Shown piece by piece: positions 53,562-62,590 of a stretch of 64,000 nucleotides of DNA. Source of the stretch: Dysgonomonas sp. 511 (GTDB lineage: Bacteria; Bacteroidota; Bacteroidia; Bacteroidales; Dysgonomonadaceae); the NCBI RefSeq assembly GCF_010501105.1, contig NZ_QVMQ01000013.1:1-64000 (forward strand). The letters are read 5' to 3'. Within the stretch, counting starts at the first letter, position 1. Every line of letters starts with the position of its first letter. A program made the translations under genes and the position numbers. Below the pieces are notes generated by a model. That model had not been told where the DNA came from, searched no databases, and saw only the letters and a program-made list of their open reading frames with translations.

Positions 53562-54257
53562 ATGAGTATTGTCGAGAAGATATTACCTTATGAAAAAAAA
53601 ATATTCCTGTGGCTCAACGATCATCACACCGATTATTGGGACGCTTTCATGTGGCTATATAGCGACCGGCATACATGGTGGCTGCTGGGGCTTGTAACTA
53701 TATTCGTCTTCTTTTTTAAGAATAAATGGCAGGAGGCTTTCCTCCTGATTTTTTGTGCGGTACTTATCGGTTTTTTTTGTGACAGCATCCCCACCAATAT
53801 CATCAAGCCCTTCTTCGAACGCTTCCGTCCATCGCACCATCCCGATTTTTCGCACTTAGTAGACATTGTAAACAATTACCGGGGAGGTCCGTATGGGTTT
53901 ATATCCATACATGTAGCCAATGGATTTGGCATTGCAGTATTTGCATCACTATTGCTCAGATACAGATATTTTACCCTCGTCATCATAAGTTGGGTTTGTA
54001 TCACAGCCTATTCGCGCATATATCTTGGCGTACACTTCGTTTCGGATGTGGTTGGCGGCGCTGTATGGGGCTCGCTTACCGGGTTTCTCGTTTATTATAT
54101 ATATTTAACCTGCCGTCGCTATTTACTCAAAATACCTGAAGGGAGAATCAAAAATCCGATATACTCGGAAGAAAGAGCACACATCTTAATGGCAACTATA
54201 GGAATTACTATTCTATTTATCTCCATTTATAGCATATTTTTCAATATTCCCTCATAG
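53562..54257 (+). CDS. PAP2-superfamily membrane phosphatase
   Basis: A 231-residue membrane phosphatase, possibly acting on undecaprenyl diphosphate or phosphatidic acid derivatives. The three-part signature is KPFFERFRP (motif 1), SIHVAN (motif 2, a variant of PSGH that keeps Ser and His), and SRIYLGVHFVSD (motif 3). Five or six hydrophobic segments are present. The ATG at 53562 is used; a TTG at 53556 is an alternative. It lies 50 bases after batE but is probably separately expressed. Confidence 0.87.
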   Translation: MSIVEKILPYEKKIFLWLNDHHTDYWDAFMWLYSDRHTWWLLGLVTIFVFFFKNKWQEAFLLIFCAVLIGFFCDSIPTNIIKPFFERFRPSHHPDFSHLVDIVNNYRGGPYGFISIHVANGFGIAVFASLLLRYRYFTLVIISWVCITAYSRIYLGVHFVSDVVGGAVWGSLTGFLVYYIYLTCRRYLLKIPEGRIKNPIYSEERAHILMATIGITILFISIYSIFFNIPS

Positions 54258-54286
54258 AAGGCATTGTTTTTCAGAAAAGATTTTTA

Positions 54287-54294
54287 TAACTTTA
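54287..54294 (+). promoter_or_regulatory. Probable -7 element before the 84-residue gene
   Basis: TAACTTTA matches TAnnTTTG in all but the last base. A TTG at 54264-54266 lies about 20 bases upstream as a possible -33 box. Confidence 0.35.
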
Positions 54295-54338
54295 GAACAT
54301 ATTCCTAATCAATATGTACCATTTAAAACGTATAGAGT

Positions 54339-54593
54339 ATGACTAAAGTTATTGCATTTTCAGAACTTCGCAAAATCAAAGACAGTTTGCCAGACGGAAG
54401 CATACAAAAGATAGCCGAGGCATTGCAAGTGCCTGCGGAAACAGTTCGGAACTATTTCGGAGGTTCGAGTTACGATAAAGGACAAAGTTGCGGTGTACAT
54501 ATAGAGCCCGGTCCTGATGGCGGATACGTTTCGCTCGACGACACCACGATATTGGACATGGCTCTTGAGTTAGTCGAAACAAAGGAAGCCTAA
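54339..54593 (+). CDS. Small HTH-like protein of unknown function
   Basis: An 84-residue soluble protein. DGSIQKIAEALQVPAETVRNYFGG (residues 19-42) has the spacing of a helix-turn-helix, so nucleic-acid binding is possible. The middle, HIEPGPDGGYVSLDDTTILD, has acidic and Gly-rich turns. It has its own promoter-like element and a good terminator, so it is monocistronic, which suggests independent regulation. I do not recognise a named family. Confidence 0.65.
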   Translation: MTKVIAFSELRKIKDSLPDGSIQKIAEALQVPAETVRNYFGGSSYDKGQSCGVHIEPGPDGGYVSLDDTTILDMALELVETKEA

Positions 54594-54617
54594 AAAAGGA
54601 GGAGGAAAAAGAAACAG

Positions 54618-54651
54618 AGAGATGAATACCCAAAAGGATTCATCTCTTTTA
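54618..54651 (+). terminator. Terminator after the 84-residue gene
   Basis: AGAGATGAAT (54618-54627) pairs perfectly with ATTCATCTCT (54638-54647), followed by TTT. It lies 25 bases after the stop. Confidence 0.7.
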
Positions 54652-54742
54652 GAATAGAAAAGATATTTCCTGACAGCAGCTAAGAGGTAAGACGGAACTA
54701 AAATGGTACTTTTAGTGTTAACTCATAAATAACAAAATAATT

Positions 54743-55864
54743 ATGGAGGATAAATTTGTAACGTTGGCCATTCATACCGACGAAAAAGCCAGGATTTTGA
54801 AAAACGTACTCGAAGCCGAAAACATCGAAGTACACATAGACAGCATAGATATCACCAACCCGAAAGTATCGCCGGGTGTGCGTATCCGTATCAAAGAGAC
54901 AGACCTGCCCAAAGCGCTGAATGTAGTGGAAAGCCGCCACCTGTTCAGCTACGACCACGAGGAAACTTACCGTACCGACGATGGGCGCAGACGCGTACTT
55001 GTCCCTGTCGACTTTTCCGACTATTCGCTCAAGGCCTGCCGTATAGCCTTCAATCTGGCAAAGGAGCTGAATGCCAAAGTCAAGATATTGCACGTTTATT
55101 TCAACCCTTATTACCCTACAGCCCTACCTATGGCTGAGGCCTTTGCCTATCAGGGAAAAGAGGAAATTGAATTTCAGAACGTAATAGAGAAGGTAAAAGA
55201 AAATATACAGAAGCTATGCAACACGATAGACAAAAAGGTGTCGGAAGGCGAGTTTCCTGCCGTAAACTATTCGTATGTATTGCGCGAAGGGCTACCGGAA
55301 GAAGAAATCGTGAACTTCACCAAGGAATATAAGCCTACCCTGATAGTAATGGGCACAAGAGGAAAAGACCAGAAAGATGCCGACCTGATAGGTAGCGTAA
55401 CGGCCGAGGTCATAGAAATGACGCATGTGCCACTGATTGCCATTCCTGAGAAAACTCCGTTCACAGACTTCAAAGAGGTAAGGCACATCGCTTTCCTTAC
55501 CAACTTTAGCCAGCGCGACCTCGTTTCTTTCGACCTGTTGGTCAAATTGCTCGAACCATTCGAAGATATAAGGATTTCCATCACCCATATATCTATAAAA
55601 AAGGGTGACCAGTGGGACGAAATAAAACTGGAAGGTATAAAAGCATATTTCCAGAAGCAATATCCGAACCTCAATCTCGATTATAAGTTGATAGATACAA
55701 GCGATATGCTTTCGAGCCTCGATGAATATATAAAGAACGACGGAGTGCAGGTTCTTGCTTTGACAACCAGCAAACGCAATATATTTGCCCGGATGTTCAG
55801 TCCGAGCATCTCGCGCAAGATGTTGTTCCACTCCGATACGCCATTGCTTGTATTAAGGGGATAA
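54743..55864 (+). CDS. Tandem universal stress protein with DUF2007-like N-terminus
   Basis: A 373-residue cytoplasmic protein. Residues 1-72 resemble the DUF2007 'putative signal transducing' fold (TLAIHTDEKARILKNVLEAE). USP domain 1 (about 84-225) keeps the nucleotide-loop pattern VMGTRGKDQKDADLIGSVTAEV, close to GxxGxxxxx-S. USP domain 2 (about 237-373) lacks a clear G-loop (ALTTSKRNIFARMFSPSISRKML), so it may not bind ATP. The fusion suggests a stress or energy sensor. A TAnnTTTA-like element lies near 54710 upstream. Confidence 0.85.
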   Translation: MEDKFVTLAIHTDEKARILKNVLEAENIEVHIDSIDITNPKVSPGVRIRIKETDLPKALNVVESRHLFSYDHEETYRTDDGRRRVLVPVDFSDYSLKACRIAFNLAKELNAKVKILHVYFNPYYPTALPMAEAFAYQGKEEIEFQNVIEKVKENIQKLCNTIDKKVSEGEFPAVNYSYVLREGLPEEEIVNFTKEYKPTLIVMGTRGKDQKDADLIGSVTAEVIEMTHVPLIAIPEKTPFTDFKEVRHIAFLTNFSQRDLVSFDLLVKLLEPFEDIRISITHISIKKGDQWDEIKLEGIKAYFQKQYPNLNLDYKLIDTSDMLSSLDEYIKNDGVQVLALTTSKRNIFARMFSPSISRKMLFHSDTPLLVLRG

Positions 55865-55877
55865 TTATAAAAAGAGT

Positions 55878-55917
55878 ACACCCTACGGGCAGTTACGAGT
55901 ATCTGGCTGTAGGGTGT
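55878..55917 (+). terminator. Stem-loop after the universal stress protein gene
   Basis: ACACCCTAC (55878-55886) pairs perfectly with GTAGGGTGT (55909-55917) around a 22-base loop. There is no T-run after it, so it may be a terminator of another kind or an mRNA-end stabiliser. Confidence 0.45.
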
Positions 55918-55950
55918 AGCAACTTGTAACTTTCGGCAGAATAGTTTTTT

Positions 55951-56805
55951 ATGGCGCGACTGTTATTCTTCACATTCTCTTTTTTCTTTTGCACCTGTTG
56001 CTTCTGCATTCCCGGCGATTCTATACCAAAGGATGCAGTTAAATTCCATAGCTTCAAGAATAATGTAATACTCAACGGATATATTAACGATACCATCCCG
56101 ATAAAAGCGATGCTCGACATCGGTGCGTGGGGGCTGGCTGTACCCGAACGTTTCAGAAAAGACGGGGAGAACAGGAAGCAGTTTGAGCAGATAAGGTTTT
56201 CAACCGGAAAATGGGCAAAGACAATGCCTGCTACGTTTATGAATGCCAATAGTCAGTTTTTGAAATGGTATGGAGACGAATGTGTATTGCTGGGGTGGGA
56301 CTTCTTCAACAGGCGGATTATGGAGATATCGTATAAAGGTCACTACATAAGGGAGTTGAGCCGCCGGGAGCTGAATGGACTGTCGGGATACGACACCATT
56401 CATTACGAAAACCGGGGCAGGAGACTGCTTGTAAATGCAAACGTAACAATCGGAGGAAAAGAAATAAAAGGAAAATACTGGATAGACACAGGGCTTAACG
56501 GTACACTATTCTTTACCCACGATGTACTAGCCCGTTACAATATCAACCTGGAAAAAGCAAAAGAGGGGCGGGCAAAGAATCTTGATGTCAACCGTACAAA
56601 AGTCAACCTTGTAAAAGCAGATTCGATACAAGTAGGTAACAGCCTGTTGACTGATAAAGATGTTATATTCTCCCAATCGGAATGGTTTGTGTTCAAAGAG
56701 AACGAACTGTATGTGGGTTTGATAGGCAATCAGTTCTTCAAATATTTCTCGGTGATTTTCGATTTCCGGGAAAACGTACTGTACCTCAAACCTGTGGGAA
56801 ACTAG
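55951..56805 (+). CDS. Retropepsin-like aspartyl protease-fold protein
   Basis: A 284-residue exported protein with a signal peptide (LLFFTFSFFFCTCCFC). Two retropepsin-like halves are seen. The first has IKAMLDIGAWGLAVP near residue 50, where DIG replaces the usual D(T/S)G. The second has KGKYWIDTGLNGTLFFTHD near 168 with an intact DTG, and the family hydrophobic-Gly strand VGLIGNQFFKYFSVIFDF near 250. Bacteroidetes encode many such proteins of unproven activity. It is separated from the stress-protein gene by a stem-loop. Confidence 0.75.
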   Translation: MARLLFFTFSFFFCTCCFCIPGDSIPKDAVKFHSFKNNVILNGYINDTIPIKAMLDIGAWGLAVPERFRKDGENRKQFEQIRFSTGKWAKTMPATFMNANSQFLKWYGDECVLLGWDFFNRRIMEISYKGHYIRELSRRELNGLSGYDTIHYENRGRRLLVNANVTIGGKEIKGKYWIDTGLNGTLFFTHDVLARYNINLEKAKEGRAKNLDVNRTKVNLVKADSIQVGNSLLTDKDVIFSQSEWFVFKENELYVGLIGNQFFKYFSVIFDFRENVLYLKPVGN

Positions 56806-56832
56806 ATTGCGGATTCGTATTTTCTTAGTTTT

Positions 56833-57027
56833 ACTTTATCTATATAGTACGGATAATAAGCGTATTGCCGGGTAAAAAGTAACAGTGTGGAAAAACGGAA
56901 AATAGTGTTACTTTTGTTACTTTTTCCGTTGGTATTTAGCTTATAGCCAATAGCTATTAGCTCTACATAAGGGACGAAAACTTGTTTACTGATCGCTGAA
57001 AAAACGTTACATTTGTTACTTTTTTAG
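56833..57027. repeat. Paired GTTAC repeat element, copy B
   Basis: Unit B1 (56833-56925) starts ACTTTATCTATATAGTA, continues GGATAATAAGCGTATTGC and AAAAGTAACA, and ends TGTTACTTTTGTTACTTTTT. Unit B2 ends CGTTACATTTGTTACTTTTT at about 57005-57024. TACATTTG here and TACTTTTG in B1 both fit TAnnTTTG. It sits in the 296-base gap before the two-component gene, which contains no other feature, and matches copy A at 31337-31552. Confidence 0.6.
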
Positions 57028-57101
57028 CCTTGTTCCCCAATCCCTGCCCCTTAGACGGAGTTGGACAGGTGAGGAAAGGAACACAAAATATTCGTACCAA
57101 A

Positions 57102-60100
57102 ATGAGATATACTTTAATTGCCTTATTCGCCTGTTTGCTGTTCTCATTATCCATATTGGCTACAGAACGCTATTACTTTACCAACCTGTCTTTAAAAGAT
57201 GGATTGTCGCAGATCACGGTCACCTGTATCTATCAGGATAAGAAAGGTTTTATGTGGTTTGGTACGCGCAACGGGCTTAACCGTTACGATGGATACAAGT
57301 TTGATACATACATCCTTCATCCCGGTAACGATTCTTCCATAAGCGACAACCATGTATTCTGTATAACAGAAGATAATGAAGGCAATCTCTGGGTGGGAAC
57401 CAATCACGGGCTCAATAAGCTGGATTTATCGACAGGCAGGGTGCAGCAGTATTACTCAGAAGAGGGCAATGCTAAATCCCTCTCCAACAATATGGTGCTT
57501 TCACTGTGTAGCGACGAAAAAGGGAATATATGGGTAGGAACTGGCAGCGGACTCAATCGTTACGAGAGCAATACCGACTCTTTCGTGCGTATCGGGCAGA
57601 ATGGCATATTACAGAAGAATCCTGTCTACGGATTGGCATATAAGAACGGCAAACTATATCTGGGTACACACCTACATGGGCTCGTCGAATACCAGATATC
57701 GGAAGAAAAACTATCGGAGTTGCAAGGCACACCTGTACACATCAGGTCTGTCTTTGTCGATCACTTTGATAATCTTTGGATTGGCACACAAGACCGGGGC
57801 GTATTTTTATTGAAAAAAAACAGTAGCGATTTTATTGTCTGCAATACAGGTAACGGGTTGACAAACAATTATGTGCGCAGTATTGCTGAGTCTCCCGACG
57901 GCAATACCGTACTGGTGGGTACTTTCAATGGACTGAATGTAATAGACATCAAGACAGGACAGATAGAACAGTACAAAGACTATGATTCCGAAAATGGAAA
58001 GCTTAGCCACTACTCTATATTCAGCCTGTATTTCGACAGGTCGCAGACATTGTGGGTCGGCACATATGCCGGAGGTATCGACTATCATAGTGCCTATGGC
58101 GAAAGGTTCCGCTACTACAATCCTGCCCAGAAGACCAAGGCGATAACAGGCATTATAGGCCCGATGGTAGAAACAGAAGATTTCCTCTATATAGCCACCG
58201 AAGGGAGCGGCTTGCTGGAAATGGATAAAAAGACCGAAGGCTATAAAATATACAGGCTTTACGACGATAGGGACGGAGCTTATGCCCGTAACATCTTAAA
58301 ATCCCTCTATCTCGATGGCGATAAGATACTATGCGGTACCAATGCCGGCACTATCTACAGTTTCGACCTGAAGACCAGACGCTTTTCGCTCTTTCACGAT
58401 TTCAAGAGCCAGAACGGAATTTATTATATCGGCAGGAACAGGCAAGGGGATATCGTTGCCGGCGGAGTAAACCAGATAGGGTTGGTGTTTTTCTCCGGAG
58501 GCAAGGTTCGGGACAGCTTCCCTCTTAAAGATGGCAAGCAGGTATCTATCCCCAATATCAGGTGTGTACTAGAAATCGCAAAGGATGTTTACCTGATAGG
58601 AAGCCGCAACGACGGGTTGTATTATTACGATATGAACACGGGAGATTTGAAGCAATATACAGCCTCATCTTCTTCTGTTCAGGAAAATTGCCTGCCCGAA
58701 AATTATATTACCAGTATCTACAAAGACACTACAGGCAACATCTGGATAGGGACATTCGGCGGCGGCTTTTGCCTGTTCGACTTAGAGGCGGGAACATTCA
58801 AAACCTACAATACATCGGATGGTTTGCTCGATAATAATGTCTGTACCATTATCGAAAACAACCATGAATTGTGGATAAGCACCATCTCGGGTATAACTGA
58901 TTTCGACCTGATACATAAGTCGTTCAAGAACTATACATATTCAAGCGGTATCAGCGTGAATGAATTTACACCCCATGCCGGGATCAGGCTATCGGACAAT
59001 CGGATAATGTTTAGCGGCAACAATGGGTTCCTGTCTTTCGAACCCGACAAAATCTCATATAATCCCTATGTGCCGCCCGTTATCCTGGAAAACCTCTATG
59101 TAAACAATGAGGTGGTTCCGGTGGGAGGGCATATCCTGCAAAAGCTGCTGGAGGGACAACAGGAACTGACTTTGAAGTATAACGAAACGAATATAGCAAT
59201 AGAATATAGCGCGTTGAACTATATATTTTCCAATAAGAATGAATATGCTTACAAGCTCGAAGGATTCGATGCCGATTGGAATAACGTAGGCACACGGCGT
59301 ATTGCATATTATACGAATATACCTCCCGGGGAGTACCGCTTTGTAGTCAGAGGTACAAACAACGATGGCGTATGGAACAACGAAGGGGCTTCTGTTTCTA
59401 TCACCGTATTGCCTCCGCTTTGGAAAACATGGTGGGCATATACCCTCTATATTCTCTTTGCGGTAGGAGTCATAGCGTTTATATATAGGTATTTCAGCGA
59501 GAAGAAACGCCTGCAAAATGACATAAAACTCAGGCAGGCGGAAGCTAAGGCACAGGCAGAATTTCACGAGGAAAGAAATAAGCTGTTTACAAACTTCTCT
59601 CACGAGTTGAGGACTCCCCTTACACTGATTCTCAGTCCTCTCGAAGATATGATGGAGAAGCCGGAACTTGTTCCTCAGCCGATGGAAAACAAGATCCATC
59701 TCATGCGAAGCAATGCACAGCGTTTGTTGAGGCTGGTAAACAACCTGATGGATTTCCAAAAGCAGGAAAGCGGAACAATGAAGCTCAGGGTGAGCGAAGG
59801 CGATTTTGTGGAATTTACAGAAGAAATGATTGTCTTGTTCAAAGAGTTGGCAGCCTCGCGCGGTATTTCGTTTACCTTCCAGCATTCGGTAGACAGTATA
59901 GATTACTGGTTCGATACGAACCTGATGGAAAAGGTTTATTTCAACTTCCTGTCGAATGCCTTCAAAAATGTGCCGAATGGTGGCGCGGTGAATGTCGGGC
60001 TGGAAATCGTTCCGTTGGATACCTTGAAGCAAAGAATTCCGGTCAAGGCAGTTGGTTTTGATAACGCGGGCATCCGGTATATTCTGTTGCGGATAGACGA

Positions 60101-61181
60101 TACGGGGGCTGGTATTGCCGGGAGCGAACTTGAAAAAATATTTGCCCCATTCTATCAGGTTGCGCAAAACGAGCATTCGGCATCGGGAACGGGGCTTGGG
60201 CTGAGTTTGAGCAAATCTATTATCGAAATGCACCACGGAGTTATCTGGGCTGAGAGTGTGGTGGGGCAAGGCGCAAGTTTCAGGTGTATCCTTCCTGTAG
60301 ATAAGAGCCTGTACTCGGATGAGGATTTCGACGATGTTAAAAGAGAGGATAAACCTGCCTCTACGATAGAAGTTAGAGGCACTTCAGAAAAAGTGGAAGA
60401 AACAGATACACGGAAGTTATACTCAATTCTTGTAGTAGAAGACAATCCCGATGTACGCAACTATATTATATCCCACCTTAGGGAAGAATACAACATACAG
60501 TTTGCGGCAGATGGCGCAGAGGCGATTGACAAAGCGGTGAAGCACCTGCCCGACCTTATCATTTCGGATGTAATGATGCCGAAGATGGACGGTATGGAGA
60601 TGGCGGCAACCTTGAAGGGCGACTTACGCACAGGGCATATCCCTATTATTATGATTACGGCAAAAGCTATGCCCGATGATATGAAAGAAGGCTATAACGT
60701 AGGTGCCGACGATTATATAACCAAGCCATTCAACGCCTCGGTATTGGTTGCCCGGGTAAGGAATATAATACGGTCGAGAGAATCGTTGAAGGAGATTTAT
60801 GGCAAACGCTTCTCTCTCGAATCGTTGGGCGTAGAAACCACATCTGCCGACGACCGTTTTATGCAGAAGCTATATGACGCCATAGAGAAGAATGTCTCGA
60901 ATCCCGAACTCAATCTCGATAGTTTCTCCAAGGAGATAGGGATGAGCAAAGCAAACCTCTATAGGAAGATAAAAATGTTGACCAATCTTTCGCCTACTGA
61001 GTTTATACGCAATTTCCGTTTGGAGATGGCGGCAAAGATAATGAACGAAACACGGCTTTCGGTATCGGAAGTATATGTTGCGGTCGGTTTTAGCAGCCAT
61101 GCTTATTTTTCTAACTGCTTTAAGGCACTTTACGGAATATCGCCTACCGAGTATATGAACCGGATTTCGGAGGGAAAATAG
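57102..61181 (+). CDS. Hybrid two-component system sensor/regulator (HTCS)
   Basis: A protein of about 1359 residues joining sensing and DNA binding. A signal peptide (LIALFACLLFSLSILA) is followed by many beta-propeller repeats of the xNxWxGT type (about 20-680) and a Y_Y_Y domain to about 775, which would bind an oligosaccharide in the periplasm. A membrane helix follows, then HisKA with His834 in FSHELRTPLTLILSP, an HATPase with DTGAGI and GTGLGLSLS boxes, a receiver domain with Asp1156 in ISDVMMPKMDG, and a C-terminal AraC helix-turn-helix. The start at 57102 places the signal peptide first. It probably controls the glycan genes downstream. Confidence 0.95.
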   Translation: MRYTLIALFACLLFSLSILATERYYFTNLSLKDGLSQITVTCIYQDKKGFMWFGTRNGLNRYDGYKFDTYILHPGNDSSISDNHVFCITEDNEGNLWVGTNHGLNKLDLSTGRVQQYYSEEGNAKSLSNNMVLSLCSDEKGNIWVGTGSGLNRYESNTDSFVRIGQNGILQKNPVYGLAYKNGKLYLGTHLHGLVEYQISEEKLSELQGTPVHIRSVFVDHFDNLWIGTQDRGVFLLKKNSSDFIVCNTGNGLTNNYVRSIAESPDGNTVLVGTFNGLNVIDIKTGQIEQYKDYDSENGKLSHYSIFSLYFDRSQTLWVGTYAGGIDYHSAYGERFRYYNPAQKTKAITGIIGPMVETEDFLYIATEGSGLLEMDKKTEGYKIYRLYDDRDGAYARNILKSLYLDGDKILCGTNAGTIYSFDLKTRRFSLFHDFKSQNGIYYIGRNRQGDIVAGGVNQIGLVFFSGGKVRDSFPLKDGKQVSIPNIRCVLEIAKDVYLIGSRNDGLYYYDMNTGDLKQYTASSSSVQENCLPENYITSIYKDTTGNIWIGTFGGGFCLFDLEAGTFKTYNTSDGLLDNNVCTIIENNHELWISTISGITDFDLIHKSFKNYTYSSGISVNEFTPHAGIRLSDNRIMFSGNNGFLSFEPDKISYNPYVPPVILENLYVNNEVVPVGGHILQKLLEGQQELTLKYNETNIAIEYSALNYIFSNKNEYAYKLEGFDADWNNVGTRRIAYYTNIPPGEYRFVVRGTNNDGVWNNEGASVSITVLPPLWKTWWAYTLYILFAVGVIAFIYRYFSEKKRLQNDIKLRQAEAKAQAEFHEERNKLFTNFSHELRTPLTLILSPLEDMMEKPELVPQPMENKIHLMRSNAQRLLRLVNNLMDFQKQESGTMKLRVSEGDFVEFTEEMIVLFKELAASRGISFTFQHSVDSIDYWFDTNLMEKVYFNFLSNAFKNVPNGGAVNVGLEIVPLDTLKQRIPVKAVGFDNAGIRYILLRIDDTGAGIAGSELEKIFAPFYQVAQNEHSASGTGLGLSLSKSIIEMHHGVIWAESVVGQGASFRCILPVDKSLYSDEDFDDVKREDKPASTIEVRGTSEKVEETDTRKLYSILVVEDNPDVRNYIISHLREEYNIQFAADGAEAIDKAVKHLPDLIISDVMMPKMDGMEMAATLKGDLRTGHIPIIMITAKAMPDDMKEGYNVGADDYITKPFNASVLVARVRNIIRSRESLKEIYGKRFSLESLGVETTSADDRFMQKLYDAIEKNVSNPELNLDSFSKEIGMSKANLYRKIKMLTNLSPTEFIRNFRLEMAAKIMNETRLSVSEVYVAVGFSSHAYFSNCFKALYGISPTEYMNRISEGK

Positions 61182-61312
61182 GTGGAGATTTTGGTGGGCG
61201 AACTAAAATTGAAAAGATTTGATTGATTTTCGATAATGGAAATGGGCTTTATTTATCATTTTTGTAACTGTCTTTTGTCTGATAATTCTAAAAACAATAT
61301 AATATAACAGTT

Positions 61313-62566
61313 ATGAAAAGAACCTATTTCTTAATACTAATTATCCCTGTCATTTTCCTCTGCTGCAAAAAGACGAACGATGCGCCTGGCGACATCGTAA
61401 AAAGCGACTTCGACTTTGCAGCTAAGCAGCTAACCTTTGCAATGGAAGAAACGGAAAAAGGCATAGCCAACGAATCTCAGGAGAGCAAAGCAAAGAGAGA
61501 GAAAAAGGGCTATGGGCCATTGGTCTCGCCCCGTTCGATAGAAGAAACCGGCGAACTGATATTAGTTCCGTCGCGCGACTGGACGAGCGGATTCTTTCCC
61601 GGTGAGCTATGGTATATGTACGAATACACCAAAGACCCGAAATGGGAAGCAGCAGCACGCAAATATACCGCGCGTATAGAGCCCGAGAAGAAAAACGGTA
61701 CTACTCACGATATGGGATTCAAGGTATATTGCAGTTTCGGCAATGGATATCGTCTGACGAAGGACGAAGCCTATAAGGAAGTCTTGATAGAATCGGCTTA
61801 TACCTTAGCTACCCGCTTTAAACCGGATGCAGGCATAATCCGTTCGTGGGATCATAGCCGCAGCAAATGGGATTGTCCTGTAATTATCGACAATATGATG
61901 AACCTCGAACTGCTCTTCTGGGCATTTGGGGAGACTAAAGACTCTACACTTTACAAGATTGCGGTGAGCCATGCCGATATGACTCTTAAGAACCATTTCC
62001 GCGAAGACTACAGCTCGTATCATGTCATTGATTACGATACTATTACCGGAAACGTTCTGAAGAAGAATACTCATCAGGGCTATGCTCACGAGTCGGCTTG
62101 GTCGCGCGGGCAGGCATGGGCCGTATATGGTTACACTATGTGCTATCGCGAAACGGGGCGTACTGCATATTTAGATCAAGCCAAGAATGTAGTTAACTAT
62201 ATCTTTACGCACCCGAATATGCCCGACGACCTTATCCCTTATTGGGACTATGATGCGCCTGAAATACCAAATGAGCCAAGGGATGTATCTGCTGCCACCT
62301 GTACAGCTTCGGCATTGTACGAACTCAGTATGTATGATAAAGAAAATGCTGCTAAGTATAAGGCTTGGGCTGATACCATATTGCTGAACCTCTCTAAGCA
62401 TTATCTGGCAAAAGAAGGCAGTACTTATGGCTTCCTGCTTCTGCACAGTACAGGCTCTAAGCCGGGTAAGTTTGAAGTAGACCAACCGTTGGCTTACGCA
62501 GACTACTACTTCCTCGAAGCGTTGTTGAGGAAACAAAAGCTTGAGGCATCGGGCTCGGTCTTTTAG
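61313..62566 (+). CDS. GH88-like unsaturated glucuronyl hydrolase lipoprotein
   Basis: A 417-residue glycoside hydrolase of the (alpha/alpha)6 type. The signal peptide ends in IFLCC, a lipobox-like Cys, so it is probably anchored to a membrane. Motifs are the GH88/105 set: SRDWTSGFFPGELWYMYEYT, SWDHSRSKWDCPVIIDNMMNLELL and AWSRGQAWAVYGYTM, with the catalytic Asp in the IDNMMN region. GH88 enzymes hydrolyse unsaturated uronic acids released by polysaccharide lyases. It follows the HTCS by 131 bases and precedes the GH2 gene by 24. Confidence 0.9.
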   Translation: MKRTYFLILIIPVIFLCCKKTNDAPGDIVKSDFDFAAKQLTFAMEETEKGIANESQESKAKREKKGYGPLVSPRSIEETGELILVPSRDWTSGFFPGELWYMYEYTKDPKWEAAARKYTARIEPEKKNGTTHDMGFKVYCSFGNGYRLTKDEAYKEVLIESAYTLATRFKPDAGIIRSWDHSRSKWDCPVIIDNMMNLELLFWAFGETKDSTLYKIAVSHADMTLKNHFREDYSSYHVIDYDTITGNVLKKNTHQGYAHESAWSRGQAWAVYGYTMCYRETGRTAYLDQAKNVVNYIFTHPNMPDDLIPYWDYDAPEIPNEPRDVSAATCTASALYELSMYDKENAAKYKAWADTILLNLSKHYLAKEGSTYGFLLLHSTGSKPGKFEVDQPLAYADYYFLEALLRKQKLEASGSVF

Positions 62567-62590
62567 GTTGTTAAGGTAAAAGCATAAGAC

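Noticed and set aside
59055..60269. A 404-codon ORF on the minus strand inside the two-component gene
   Set aside because: It is fully antisense to the kinase/receiver region, with no recognisable motif and a composition typical of a reversed coding strand.
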